Source: Lentibacillus amyloliquefaciens (lineage in GTDB: Bacteria; Bacillota; Bacilli; Bacillales; Amphibacillaceae). From it: a stretch of DNA of 64,000 nucleotides. The position numbers were made by a program, and so were the translations under genes. Under the pieces are notes generated by a model. That model saw only the letters and a list, made by a program, of their open reading frames with translations. It was not told the DNA's origin and ran no database searches. Within the stretch, counting starts at the first letter, position 1, and the number at the start of each line of letters is the position of its first letter. Below are positions 46,632 to 55,291 of this stretch, piece after piece. Location of the stretch: positions 930,001 through 994,000 of the forward strand of contig NZ_CP013862.1 in the NCBI RefSeq assembly GCF_001307805.1. The letters are read 5' to 3'.

Positions 46632-47733
46632 TTGGAACAAACCCTGTCATTCGCAAATAAACTGACACGATATCGCTTAATAAATCCGATTTGTCCCGCT
46701 CAGAGTAAATCGGTGACTCTGTAACCGGCACAGAATCAACGAAATAAATCGTTTTTCCAATAACATCACTTGCGGAACGTGGATTTTTATGCAAAATGAA
46801 TGATTTGCTTTGAATTTGGTTCTGTTCACTTATTTTAAGCGGCAAGGTAATATCATGGTGCAAGTAGCCTTTAACTTGAGAGCCTGTATCTGCAATCTGA
46901 TAAATACTTTCACCTTTTTGGTCGATAGTTGTCATTTTGAATTGATCAAATCCCCATTCAAACATACCGATATGATCACGCCAATCATCAGGTCCGTTCA
47001 GTGTCACAGCAATCAGTTCCATATTTTCCTTTAGGGCAGAGCTCACGAGTGTTCTTCCTGCGATTCTGGTGTAACCGGTTTTTCCTCCATTTGAATAGTC
47101 ATACATGCCTGTCAGTAGTTTGTTTTTGTTTTGCCAAGAGTAGGCACGATTATCCGGCTTATAATTTGCAGTGTTCGTTACTTGCCTGAATTGTTCATTA
47201 TTCATTGCATAACGCATCAAAAGAGCCATATCATAAGCGGTGGAATAGTGATTATCAGAATCGAGTCCGTGCGGGTTATCAAATGAAGTGTTTGTCATCC
47301 CAATCCATTCTGCTTTTTGGTTCATTAAATGTACAAACCCTTCCATACTCCCGCCGATTTCCTCGCTGATGGCGATTGCTGCATCATTCCCTGAACGCAG
47401 CATTAAGCCGTAAACAAGATCTTTCAATTTTATTTTTTCACCTTTTTCCAAATAAATGGAGGATCCGGGAGCATTAACCGCACGATTGCTAACGACTACA
47501 GTATCATTCAATTTCCCTGATTCAATTGCAATAATTGCCGTCATGATCTTTGTAATACTTGCAATGGATTGCTTTTGATCGGCTTGTTTTTCATATAACA
47601 CCCTGCCCGAAGACTGTTCGATCAAAATGGCGTTATTTGCTGAAACATCCGGGGCAGATACTGCCTGTCCAGCTGCCGGAATTAAAAAACTGCCGATAAG
47701 AAGACACACAAGTGCCACTATTGTATAACGCAT
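46624..47733 (-). CDS. dacB: Sporulation D-alanyl-D-alanine carboxypeptidase DacB (PBP5*)
   Basis: Trims stem peptides of spore cortex peptidoglycan. It has a signal peptide (IVALVCLLIGSFLIPAAGQA), catalytic SxxK in IASITKIMTAII, SxN in RSGNDAAIAI, and KTG in NGGKTGYTRIAG. The C-terminal part (about 270-369) is the PBP5-type beta domain. At 369 residues it fits the family, and the operon with spmAB identifies it as DacB rather than DacA or DacF. A SigE-like promoter lies about 40 bases upstream. Confidence 0.92.
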   Translation of the reverse strand: MRYTIVALVCLLIGSFLIPAAGQAVSAPDVSANNAILIEQSSGRVLYEKQADQKQSIASITKIMTAIIAIESGKLNDTVVVSNRAVNAPGSSIYLEKGEKIKLKDLVYGLMLRSGNDAAIAISEEIGGSMEGFVHLMNQKAEWIGMTNTSFDNPHGLDSDNHYSTAYDMALLMRYAMNNEQFRQVTNTANYKPDNRAYSWQNKNKLLTGMYDYSNGGKTGYTRIAGRTLVSSALKENMELIAVTLNGPDDWRDHIGMFEWGFDQFKMTTIDQKGESIYQIADTGSQVKGYLHHDITLPLKISEQNQIQSKSFILHKNPRSASDVIGKTIYFVDSVPVTESPIYSERDKSDLLSDIVSVYLRMTGFVPNG

Positions 47734-47771
47734 ACATTTTCCTCCTGCAGACGTTTAAGTTTGTCTATACA

Positions 47772-47802
47772 GTTTATGCATGTCATCACAAAGGATATGA
47801 CC
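47772..47802 (-). promoter_or_regulatory. Candidate SigE promoter of dacB-spmA-spmB
   Basis: The minus strand reads GTCATATC (-35), 15 bases, CATAAACT (-10), the same layout as the spoIVA promoter candidate. Known SigE control of dacB in Bacillus subtilis supports it. Confidence 0.65.
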
Positions 47803-47901
47803 GGAAAAGACTGAGCTATTTATCTTAAGTAATGACGCTTTTTGTAAATTTTATTGCTCATTAACCTTCGCAGTCGATATAAACTGCGACGTAAGTGCTA
47901 T

Positions 47902-48159
47902 GTTGATTTCCGTTCCGGGCAGTCGCGCACCTAAGGTAACGCTTCAGCCTCCTCTGAAGCAAAAAGCGCTTCCTGCTCAGGTCTAGCTGCCCGCTTTTCC
48001 CGCAGGAGTCGACTGCCCTCCACTTCAATCAACGCCGCGATAGCGAAGGAAATACACTCCAGACTCCTGCGGGAAGCGAAAACGAAGAGACCCCACAGCG
48101 AGCGTTCTTTGCGAGCGAGGAGGCTCAGCGCGCGCCCGCGGAAAGCGAAGTGTATTTCC
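47902..48159. repeat. Composite inverted repeat, two adjoining units
   Basis: Unit 1 (47902-48033) is bounded by GTTGATT and AATCAAC, with inner inverted arms GGGCAGTCG and CGACTGCCC. Unit 2 (48048-48159) is bounded by GGAAATACACT and AGTGTATTTCC and contains GC-rich matching blocks (CTGCGGGAAGCG and CGCCCGCGGAAAGCG). A small hairpin (CGCAGT and ACTGCG) lies near 47869. GC content is higher than the surroundings and there is no convincing ORF. Similar sequences occur many times in several Bacillaceae genomes from memory. It fills the 570-base gap between scpB and dacB. Confidence 0.7.
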
Positions 48160-48305
48160 GGAGGGGTGTCACAAACATCAGCCTTTTAGAAAACCGGCTA
48201 ACCAAAAAACGTTTTTGGACAATTTACCTCGCTGATTTCAATATTAAAAAATCCTTACTGATTCAAGCAAGGATCGGATGAAATATAGGAAAGTACTGAA
48301 AGCTT

Positions 48306-48905
48306 TTATGACTGCCGGCTGTCTTCAATCTGTTCTGAGAATTTGTCAAAAAACAGATCTGCTTCCTCTTCTTCTAATTGATTTGTGTTGGCATCCTCCG
48401 GCAGTGGAGGTAATTCGTCAAGGGAAGTCAATCCAAAATAGGCAAGAAAATCCCTGGTCGTCGAAAACAATCTCGGCCGTCCAGCCCCTTCTTTTCGTCC
48501 GACTTCTTCAATCAATGACCTGGAAATAAGCGTCTGAACCGGCCTATCGCTTTTCACACCGCGTATGTCTTCAATTTCAGTTTTGGTAATTGGCTGCTTA
48601 TAAGCGATAATTGCCAAGGTTTCTAGAGCAGCTTGCGACATTCTTGCAGACGGTGGTGTTTCCAGCAGTGTCGTTAGATAAGGACTGTGTTCAGGTTTAG
48701 TAGTCAATTGAAATACATCATGTGAATGCATCATTTGAATGCCGCGATTCGTGCTTTCGTAATCACTTTTTAATTCTTCCAGCAAACTCTCCGCTGTTTG
48801 ATCTTGGACTTTGAGCACGCGTGCCAACTGCTTAATAGTTATGCCTTCATCCCCGCTGGCAAATAGTAATCCTTCTGTGACCGCTTTTAGTTCATTCATT
48901 TCCAC
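48306..48905 (-). CDS. scpB: Segregation and condensation protein B
   Basis: Winged-helix subunit of the SMC-ScpAB condensin that supports chromosome segregation. Family blocks are KAVTEGLLFASGDEG, LETLAIIAYKQPITKTEIE, IRGVKSD and LITRGLI-like TLISRSLIEEVGRKEGAGRP, followed by FLAYFGL. The start is GTG 48905 with GGAGG six bases upstream; ATG 48899 is also possible. It overlaps the scpA end by 14 bases. The C-terminal tail is acidic (LEEEEADLFF). Confidence 0.92.
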   Translation of the reverse strand: MEMNELKAVTEGLLFASGDEGITIKQLARVLKVQDQTAESLLEELKSDYESTNRGIQMMHSHDVFQLTTKPEHSPYLTTLLETPPSARMSQAALETLAIIAYKQPITKTEIEDIRGVKSDRPVQTLISRSLIEEVGRKEGAGRPRLFSTTRDFLAYFGLTSLDELPPLPEDANTNQLEEEEADLFFDKFSEQIEDSRQS

Positions 48906-49641
48906 GTTTATCCTCCATAAATAAAACATACAGCTGTTCGAAATGGTTTTTCTGTATGCACATGACTTCATTATTTTTCATCAATTCCAGTATCGCCATA
49001 AATGTGACAACAATATGGGATTTGGATGGATACTCAAACAGCTCATCAAATGCAATGCCGCTACTTGAATATTTCACTTTATCCAGTACTTCTGTCATCC
49101 GTTGCTCAATCGGAATTTCACTGCTTTTTACCCTTGTTTCGAGCGGTTCATGCCATTTTTTGCGCTCAAACATTTTTCCCAGAGCATCGATCATTTCATA
49201 AACGGAGATATCCCCTTTAACAGCTGGAGGTTTCGTCTCCGGGTATTCCAAAAATACCGGGGAGCGGCTAAAAACCTGGTTTGCTTCCATTTCTTTATCC
49301 TCCAGGTTTTTCGCGGCATCCTTGTATTTTCGATATTCAATCAACCGTTGCATCAGCTCTTCGCGAGGGTCCTCCATGTATGCTTCATCAGATTCGTCAA
49401 TTTCCTGCTTAGGCAGAAGCATCTGACTTTTGAGGACAAGCAATGTGGAAGCCATCACCAAATAATCACTGGCAACGTTCAGTTCAAGATATTGCATCGT
49501 ATGGATATAATCCATGTATTGTTCAGTGATCTTGGCCACAGGAATATCATAGATATCAATTTCGTATTGGTTAATCAAGTGAAGCAGCAAATCAAGAGGC
49601 CCTTCGAACGTATCTAGTTTAACCTGATAGGATTGATGCAT
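48892..49641 (-). CDS. scpA: Segregation and condensation protein A
   Basis: Kleisin subunit that bridges the two SMC heads. The N-terminal signature is KLDTFEGPLDLLLHLINQYEIDIYDI, given as FEGPLDLLLHL near 10-20; VASDYLVMASTLLVLKSQ follows; the C-terminal winged helix holds FMAILELMKNNEV. ATG 49641 has GAGGAGGG upstream; the longer frame includes that site. It has 249 residues. It is probably co-transcribed only with scpB, since the plus-strand peptide gene lies upstream. Confidence 0.93.
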   Translation of the reverse strand: MHQSYQVKLDTFEGPLDLLLHLINQYEIDIYDIPVAKITEQYMDYIHTMQYLELNVASDYLVMASTLLVLKSQMLLPKQEIDESDEAYMEDPREELMQRLIEYRKYKDAAKNLEDKEMEANQVFSRSPVFLEYPETKPPAVKGDISVYEMIDALGKMFERKKWHEPLETRVKSSEIPIEQRMTEVLDKVKYSSSGIAFDELFEYPSKSHIVVTFMAILELMKNNEVMCIQKNHFEQLYVLFMEDKRGNE

Positions 49642-49900
49642 GACAAGCCCTCCTCTCCCTCTCACCTATATGAAAATTCTATTTTACAGGGATGTACTTC
49701 GCTGAAACAACCTGCAATAATCAAATCCGGGTCGCAACAAGCTATGTAAAAAACGTTTTATCATAATTCCATTAGTAAAATCAGCGAAAACTGAACTAAA
49801 TGCCTATACAACTTGGCTCTTGGCATCATAAGTTATTAATGTAAGATAAATGTTACCAAAAAAACATTTATTCGTTAAGCAATAAAGGAGGAATTTCATT

Positions 49901-49984
49901 ATGAGTTATGGCTATGGCGGAGGATTTTCGCTTATCGTAGTATTGTTTATTCTTCTGATTATCGTCGGCGCTACATGGATGTAA
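49901..49984 (+). CDS. YjcZ-family small sporulation peptide
   Basis: A 27-residue peptide, MSYGYGGGFSLIVVLFILLI followed by IVGATWM, with GGAGG nine bases before the ATG. The Gly/Tyr-rich head and single hydrophobic helix ending in GA-W are typical of the tiny membrane proteins of the YjcZ family found in Bacillus spores. It is alone on the plus strand between scpA and ribT and is followed by a strong terminator. Its function is unknown. Confidence 0.85.
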   Translation: MSYGYGGGFSLIVVLFILLIIVGATWM

Positions 49985-50032
49985 TTGTTCCACCCACGCT
50001 GAATCAACACAGGCAAAAAAAATGATCTTCAC

Positions 50033-50075
50033 AAATAAGAGCCATCCCTTGAATAGAGATGGCTCTTATTTTTAC
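50033..50075. terminator. Bidirectional terminator between the YjcZ-type gene and ribT
   Basis: AAATAAGAGCCATC and GATGGCTCTTATTT form a fourteen-pair stem with an eleven-base loop, with T-rich tails on both sides; it serves both converging genes. Confidence 0.88.
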
Positions 50076-50437
50076 TCATTTTGCTGTTTTTCTTCTGTAC
50101 ATTTATTTAAAAAGTGTTGTGTTGAATCATCGGCGCATACTGCATATTTCTCACCATACATCCGCTGTATTTCATCCACCATCTTTTTGCCGATTCCCGA
50201 ATTACGGTGCGAAGGGTTAACAGATATATGCTGAACAACTGCGTTAATGTTGTTTTCGATACGGACACCGATAGCCCCAAGAACATCTTCTTCCTTCCAC
50301 AGGAAGAGACTCCAGTCCGGGTTTGTTTCATATTCTTTAATTGTCTGCTGCAGTTTTTTGACATCCTTTCCCTCAGGCATAAAGGAAAGCAGACCCATTG
50401 CTATCTTTTCATAATTCTTTTTATACCGTATAAACAT
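50072..50437 (-). CDS. ribT: GNAT acetyltransferase RibT
   Basis: A 121-residue GNAT N-acetyltransferase. The acetyl-CoA site is ISVNPSHRNSGIGKKMVDEI (R/Q-x-x-G-x-G/A type). Family-specific blocks MGLLSFMPEGKDVKKLQ and WSLFLWKEEDVLGAIGV match RibT, which in Bacillus subtilis is the last gene of the ribDEAHT operon. The other rib genes and the FMN riboswitch are not upstream here; a dispersed repeat lies in the gap instead. Its acceptor substrate is unknown. Confidence 0.83.
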   Translation of the reverse strand: MFIRYKKNYEKIAMGLLSFMPEGKDVKKLQQTIKEYETNPDWSLFLWKEEDVLGAIGVRIENNINAVVQHISVNPSHRNSGIGKKMVDEIQRMYGEKYAVCADDSTQHFLNKCTEEKQQNE

Positions 50438-50605
50438 ACATATCCCTCATTATGATAAAAACTTACCATTACAAAAGAGCGAACCATTCATTTTAATGGC
50501 AACACACGTTACACTAACTGTGTATATATAGTTATGACGTATGAGATATTGTTTGTCAACATTCTGCCGTTAACTTTTCCTAAATGGTTTTAAAAATTGT
50601 CTATA

Positions 50606-50731
50606 AGTGCGTGTTCAAAAAGGAGGTTAACAAGGACCGAGAATTTCGAGTCGGCGCAGTTTCGAACAGCGGAGAAACAAGCCAACTAGCAACACCGATG
50701 CGTCATTGTTACCGAACTTTTGAACAGCCTC
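50606..50731 (+). repeat. Dispersed repeat copy C (126 bp, shortest)
   Basis: Starts AGTGCGTGTTCAAAAAGGAG and ends GAACTTTTGAACAGCCTC. It retains the outer blocks GGACCGAGAATTTCGAG, CGGCGCAGTTTCGA and GAGAAACAAGCCAACTAG but lacks the roughly 100-base central block present in B and D. It lies in the 375-base gap between the M50-type peptidase gene and ribT, in which nothing else is seen. Confidence 0.75.
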
Positions 50732-50813
50732 AATAAGAAGCTGCAATTTTTATTACGATGGTTCACTTTCATATTTTATCATCATGACCATAATTTCAAG
50801 CAAACATACCTTG

Positions 50814-51263
50814 TTACTTTTTTCTGATAACCTTGTAAATCGTATACCCATCCGATTCTTTTCCTTTAAAACGGAACGGAATGATATTAACAACAGCTAC
50901 CCACAAATTAAATAATAACAGTATCAGTACATAATTGCTTGGATGAACGTTATAAAAGCCATAACATAAGCCTGCAGCTATTAAACTCATCAATGGCCCA
51001 GATCCTGCTATTTTGATCTGCTCAACCGGCTTATATGGAATTTTTCTCTGACTGAAAGCCACACCGCCCAAAAAATAGAACAAACGTATAGTATATACTG
51101 TTTTGTTTGACACCATTTGGGTAATAATTCTGCCGGTGCCGATTGTAAGTGTGATTTTATCAGCGCGTACTCGTTTTGCACCGAGAACATGGCCAATCTC
51201 ATGCATCGCCGTTCCAACAGGTGCAGCAAATAAAATAAGATAAACGAATAAATATATATCCAT
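50814..51263 (-). CDS. Small site-2-protease-like membrane protein (M50 family)
   Basis: A 149-residue membrane protein with zinc motif HEIGH (21-25, HExxH) at the end of the first helix and a C-terminal NIIPFRFKGKESDGY where a D-G pair resembles the third zinc-ligand motif of S2P proteases. There are about four hydrophobic stretches. It starts 9 bases after the ppiB stop with a poor ribosome site, so translation may depend on coupling. No PDZ domain is present. Its substrate is unknown; it could also be an inactive relative. Confidence 0.65.
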   Translation of the reverse strand: MDIYLFVYLILFAAPVGTAMHEIGHVLGAKRVRADKITLTIGTGRIITQMVSNKTVYTIRLFYFLGGVAFSQRKIPYKPVEQIKIAGSGPLMSLIAAGLCYGFYNVHPSNYVLILLLFNLWVAVVNIIPFRFKGKESDGYTIYKVIRKK

Positions 51264-51272
51264 ATAAGTTTG

Positions 51273-51710
51273 TTATTCTGCGGTGACCCTTACTTCTTTC
51301 ATAACATCGCCATTTTTCATTGCTTTTGCAAATTCAACCCCGGAAGTTACCTGGCCAAAGACAGTATGGACACCATCCAGGTGCGGCTGTGAATCATGTA
51401 CAATAAAAAATTGGCAGCTTCCGGTATCTTTTCCGGCATGGGCCATTGAGAGCGATCCTTCCACATGTTTATGAGGGTTGCCTTCTGTTTCACATTTGAT
51501 TGTGTAGCCGGCATTTCCTGTCCCGGTTCCATTTGGACAGCCTCCCTGACTGACAAAACCATCGATCACACGGTGAAATGTCAAGTTGTCATAAAAATCA
51601 CTGTTAGCAAGTTTCTCAAAATTTGCAGCCGTGTTTGGTGCTTCATTTGGATAAAGTTCAAATTCAATTTTATTCCCATTTTCCATTATAATATAACCTG
51701 TCTTCTGCAA
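51273..51710 (-). CDS. ppiB: Peptidyl-prolyl cis-trans isomerase (cyclophilin)
   Basis: A 145-residue cytoplasmic cyclophilin that speeds proline isomerisation. Active-site residues lie in [36 protein letters not shown] and [10 protein letters not shown]. The start is TTG 51710 with AAAAGGGG upstream. Length and sequence match Bacillus PpiB from end to end. It follows lysA by about 80 bases, the same order as in Bacillus subtilis. Confidence 0.94.
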   Translation of the reverse strand: MQKTGYIIMENGNKIEFELYPNEAPNTAANFEKLANSDFYDNLTFHRVIDGFVSQGGCPNGTGTGNAGYTIKCETEGNPHKHVEGSLSMAHAGKDTGSCQFFIVHDSQPHLDGVHTVFGQVTSGVEFAKAMKNGDVMKEVRVTAE

Positions 51711-51789
51711 GGTTCACATCCCCTTTTATCAATTTTTTTGAATAACCTCTATATTATTTTAGCTGACCTCTCCGGAGAAAACAACAACA

Positions 51790-53097
51790 TCACTCGTATG
51801 AAATATCGTTTTTTACAACATCGTGATAAGTTTCACGTTTAACCACGAGCTTATCATTCCCATCTTCCACAAAGACGGCAGCGGGTTTAGCAAAGCGATT
51901 ATAATGATTGGCCATTGAATAACCATATGCACCTGTTGAAAAAACAGCTAAAATATCATCACTGTCAATTTCCGGCACTGAAAGATCCCATATTAGCATG
52001 TCCCCGGATTCGCAGCATTTTCCGGCCACAGAAACGGACTCGGAAGCCGGCAGAGCTGCTTTGTTTGCCAGGACGGCTTCATATTTAGCCTGATACAACG
52101 CCGGGCGTATGTTATCAGTCATGCCGCCATCAACTGAAATATACTTTCGCACGCCGGGTATTTCTTTCATTGATCCCACTGAATACAGCGTTATACCTGC
52201 ATTACCGACAATTGAACGCCCTGGTTCAATCCATATTTCAGGCATAGGAAGATTGAATGATTCAGACTGATCCTGAACTGCCGTTACGATTTTATTGACA
52301 TGTTCAGCATAAGACAGGGGCTGATCGTCCTCTGTATAACGAATACCAAAGCCGCCGCCAAGGTTCAGAACTTCCGGAACAAAATTATATTCGGCATGCC
52401 ATTCAGCTAATTTATGAAACAGTATATCAGCGGAAAGCTGGAATACTTCTGTTTCAAATATCTGTGATCCGATATGATTGTGCAGCCCTTTAAAATTAAT
52501 TTTTTCGTGTTCGTATAATTGTAAAAATGCTTTATCAGCTTGCCCGTTTTCTAAGCTGAATCCAAATTTGGAATCCTCATTTCCGGTCACAATATATTGA
52601 TGAGTATTAGGCTCAATTCCCGGTGTTACACGCATCAAGACACTTATGGTTTTATCTTTTTCCTGAAGAATATGACTGATTAGATCAATTTCTTGAAAAT
52701 TATCGACCACAATACAGCCAATGTCATTATCTATGGCCATTTCAAGTTCTTCATAGCTTTTATTGTTGCCATGCAGATGAATTTTTTTAACAGGAAAATC
52801 CGCCAACAGTGCTGTGTACAATTCTCCCTGTGACACAACATCAAGACTCAAGTTCTCCTGTCTGATAACTTGAAGCATTGCAACAGAAGAAAATGCTTTA
52901 CTCGCATATGCGACCTGCGCGCGTACACCCAGCTCCTGAAAAGTATTGACAAACGCACGGCAATTTTCCCGTATTAACGAAACATCAAAAACGTATAATG
53001 GCGTGCCATACTTATTGGCAAGCTCCACGGCATCCATCCCGCCGATTGCTAAATGTCCTGCTTCATTTATTGTATATGGATGATGGTCCAATATCAT
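51790..53097 (-). CDS. lysA: Diaminopimelate decarboxylase
   Basis: PLP enzyme that converts meso-diaminopimelate to lysine, the final step of the pathway. The PLP Lys is in AQVAYASKAFSS; other motifs are GLHNHIGSQIF, LNLGGGFGIRY, EPGRSIVGNAG and the Cys-containing GKCCESGDML. At 435 residues it is standard. AGGAGG precedes ATG 53097. No lysine riboswitch was seen in the 200 bases upstream, which hold the spoVA terminator; in Bacillus subtilis lysA is part of the spoVA region and expressed in the forespore. Confidence 0.95.
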   Translation of the reverse strand: MILDHHPYTINEAGHLAIGGMDAVELANKYGTPLYVFDVSLIRENCRAFVNTFQELGVRAQVAYASKAFSSVAMLQVIRQENLSLDVVSQGELYTALLADFPVKKIHLHGNNKSYEELEMAIDNDIGCIVVDNFQEIDLISHILQEKDKTISVLMRVTPGIEPNTHQYIVTGNEDSKFGFSLENGQADKAFLQLYEHEKINFKGLHNHIGSQIFETEVFQLSADILFHKLAEWHAEYNFVPEVLNLGGGFGIRYTEDDQPLSYAEHVNKIVTAVQDQSESFNLPMPEIWIEPGRSIVGNAGITLYSVGSMKEIPGVRKYISVDGGMTDNIRPALYQAKYEAVLANKAALPASESVSVAGKCCESGDMLIWDLSVPEIDSDDILAVFSTGAYGYSMANHYNRFAKPAAVFVEDGNDKLVVKRETYHDVVKNDISYE

Positions 53098-53217
53098 ATT
53101 CTATTCCTCCAGTTCCATAACAGTCAATTGCTTCAAATTGATAATCACAAATTCCGTTTTAATCAGATAACACTTCTATCCTGTTAAAGCGTAAAAATAC
53201 TTTATCATATAAAAACC

Positions 53218-53293
53218 AAAAAAAAAAGTGAAATCGGCACGGGGAACCCCGGTCAGCACCCGGGCCCTTAACTCGACCGATTGCACTTTTTTC
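53218..53293. terminator. Long terminator after spoVAF
   Basis: The outer stem (AAGTG-AATCGG with CCGATT-CACTT) is flanked by A/T runs on both sides, and the 39-base centre is GC-rich with its own small hairpin (CGGGGAACCCCG). It can work in both directions; it lies three bases after the spoVAF stop. Confidence 0.8.
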
Positions 53294-53296
53294 CTG

Positions 53297-54769
53297 CTAT
53301 TTCGGCTGTCTGAAGTCATTTTTGGGGCGCACAACACTTGGACGTCGGTTGGAATACGGTATCGGAACACGGAAAATAATCTCTGTCATACCTTTTGCCT
53401 CAAAAGGAATAAATGGCCACATATATGGCGTATGCAACGATCTTAACTTGGCCAGATAAAGAATATAAAGGGTGAAGCTGACAGAAAAGCCGGTTAAACC
53501 AAAAAATGCCGTTGCAAGGATTAATATAAGCCTGGCAATTTTATTGGCGACACCCAATTCATAACTCGGTGTGACGTATACACCGATGGCACTCACAGCT
53601 ACATATAAAATAGCCTCCGGACCAAATAATCCAACATCAATGGCGATCTGTCCGATCAGCACTGCTGCAATCAATCCCATTGATGTGGCCAGCGGAGTAG
53701 GAGTGTGGATAGCCGCCATCCGCAGAAATTCGATCCCCAAGTCGGCCAAAATAATCTGAACAGCAATGGGAATCGTTCCTTCTTCCTTAGGACCTATAAA
53801 TGAAAGTTCCCCGGGCAAAAGGTTCGGTTCCAGAGCGAATAGAAGCCATAATGGCAAAAGAAAAATGGAAATCATAATACCTATAAACCTTGTCCAGCGC
53901 ATTAAAGTCCCTATTAATGGTGTTTGACGATATTCCTCTGCGTGTTGAACGTGATGAAAAAAAGTCGTTGGCAGAATGATGACACTTGGGGAGGTATCGA
54001 CAATCAGTACGACATGTCCTTCCATCAGATGTGTTGCAGCAACGTCAGGACGTTCTGTATAGCGGACCAGCGGATACGGCCGCCATTTGGGACCGTTCAT
54101 ATATTCTTCCAGCGTTTTATCAGTCATTGTGATGCCATCAATTTCAATCTGGTTGAGTTTGGTTTTTACTGTTTCAATAAGATCTTTGTTTGTAATGTCC
54201 TCAATATAACATAAAGTGACATCTGTCTTCGATCGTTCTCCCACTTTCAGCATTTCATGACGAAGCCTTGCATCCCGGATTCTTCTTCTGGTTAAGGCCG
54301 TATTTTCAATAATGTTTTCTGTATAACCGTCGCGCGATCCCCTGACAACATGTTCGGTATCAGGTTCCTGCGGTGTACGCCCCGGGTAATTCCGAACATC
54401 GACAATAAATGCATAACGTATGCCATCAACGAAAATGACAATCAATCCTGATAACATTTGATCGACTGCCTCATCAAGTGATTCCGTCCGTTCAACCTGC
54501 TGATAAATAATCCGATTTTCGATAATTTCCGGCACTTTTTTCATATTTGATTCGTAATCGTTAATTTGAACGAGTTGCCGCATGAGTTGTTGTACAACCG
54601 AAGCATCACAAAGCCCGGTGACATAATACAATTGAATTTTTGTTTTTAATATTACCAATTCCCGAAAACCAAAATCGAATGATGTTCCCAATCCAACGTA
54701 ATCTTTCATATATTGTTCATTTTTATCAATTTTTGCATATATACGACTTTCATTCTTATTTGAACGCAT
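53297..54769 (-). CDS. spoVAF: Stage V sporulation protein AF
   Basis: GerA-family membrane protein (related to germinant receptor A subunits) encoded with the SpoVA dipicolinic-acid channel. Conserved blocks are LYYVTGLCD, YPGRTPQEPDTEHVVRGSRDG, RRRIRD and ERSKTDV; five membrane helices follow in the C-terminal half (about 290-450). The start is uncertain: ATG 54769 (MRSNKNESR) with GGAGAG upstream gives 490 residues, near the family length; the frame opens at 54844 without a site. Here it follows spoVAB directly, whereas spoVAC, AD and AEB normally come between. Confidence 0.88.
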   Translation of the reverse strand: MRSNKNESRIYAKIDKNEQYMKDYVGLGTSFDFGFRELVILKTKIQLYYVTGLCDASVVQQLMRQLVQINDYESNMKKVPEIIENRIIYQQVERTESLDEAVDQMLSGLIVIFVDGIRYAFIVDVRNYPGRTPQEPDTEHVVRGSRDGYTENIIENTALTRRRIRDARLRHEMLKVGERSKTDVTLCYIEDITNKDLIETVKTKLNQIEIDGITMTDKTLEEYMNGPKWRPYPLVRYTERPDVAATHLMEGHVVLIVDTSPSVIILPTTFFHHVQHAEEYRQTPLIGTLMRWTRFIGIMISIFLLPLWLLFALEPNLLPGELSFIGPKEEGTIPIAVQIILADLGIEFLRMAAIHTPTPLATSMGLIAAVLIGQIAIDVGLFGPEAILYVAVSAIGVYVTPSYELGVANKIARLILILATAFFGLTGFSVSFTLYILYLAKLRSLHTPYMWPFIPFEAKGMTEIIFRVPIPYSNRRPSVVRPKNDFRQPK

Positions 54770-54862
54770 GAAAATCCAACTCTCCAGTTGTTGTATTTGA
54801 CCGGCTTGTAAAGTTTTAAACTCTTTGGGGCTACTTTTAAACATTGGTCTAAAACCGCTTGT

Positions 54863-55291
54863 TTATTTTACAAAAATGGTCCATTGGAATAAAGATCCGG
54901 CAATTTTACCAAAAACAATGGCCATTAATAACCACAGCAGTTTTTCTTCAAGCCGAATTCGTTTTGACATAATCGGAAATACATTCAGCACTTCTGTTAA
55001 AGCGGCGGCTAGCATCCCATTGAAAATCCCGTGAAATACGCCCCAGAGTACGAGCAATATAATAGGCTGATTAAATGATACCTCGGCAAAAGAAAAATAG
55101 GTCCCAAGTAATGAACCAAGAATGATGCTTGCGATATAAGCCGGTATGAGCTCAGCCGTCTTGCTTAACTGGATCAGCCGCGGAATAACACCCAACAATG
55201 TTAAAAAAGCAACAAAACCGCCTCCTACAGCAATACCAGCAGCAAAACCGATAAGAACTTCCAGCAAGTTAATAACAATATCAGCTATCAT
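54863..55291 (-). CDS. spoVAB: Stage V sporulation protein AB
   Basis: A 142-residue membrane protein with about five helices, part of the spoVA operon expressed in the forespore and required for dipicolinic acid loading. Conserved blocks are GLAVGGGFVAFLTLLGVIPRL (here IAVGGGFVAFLTLLGVIP) and the end WLLMAIVFGKIAGSLFQW. It overlaps the spoVAA stop by four bases. Next downstream is spoVAF rather than spoVAC. Confidence 0.9.
   Translation of the reverse strand: MIADIVINLLEVLIGFAAGIAVGGGFVAFLTLLGVIPRLIQLSKTAELIPAYIASIILGSLLGTYFSFAEVSFNQPIILLVLWGVFHGIFNGMLAAALTEVLNVFPIMSKRIRLEEKLLWLLMAIVFGKIAGSLFQWTIFVK

Noticed and set aside
53098..53220. Possible lysine riboswitch upstream of lysA
   Set aside because: No conserved lysine-aptamer core is visible, and the gap is too short for the aptamer.
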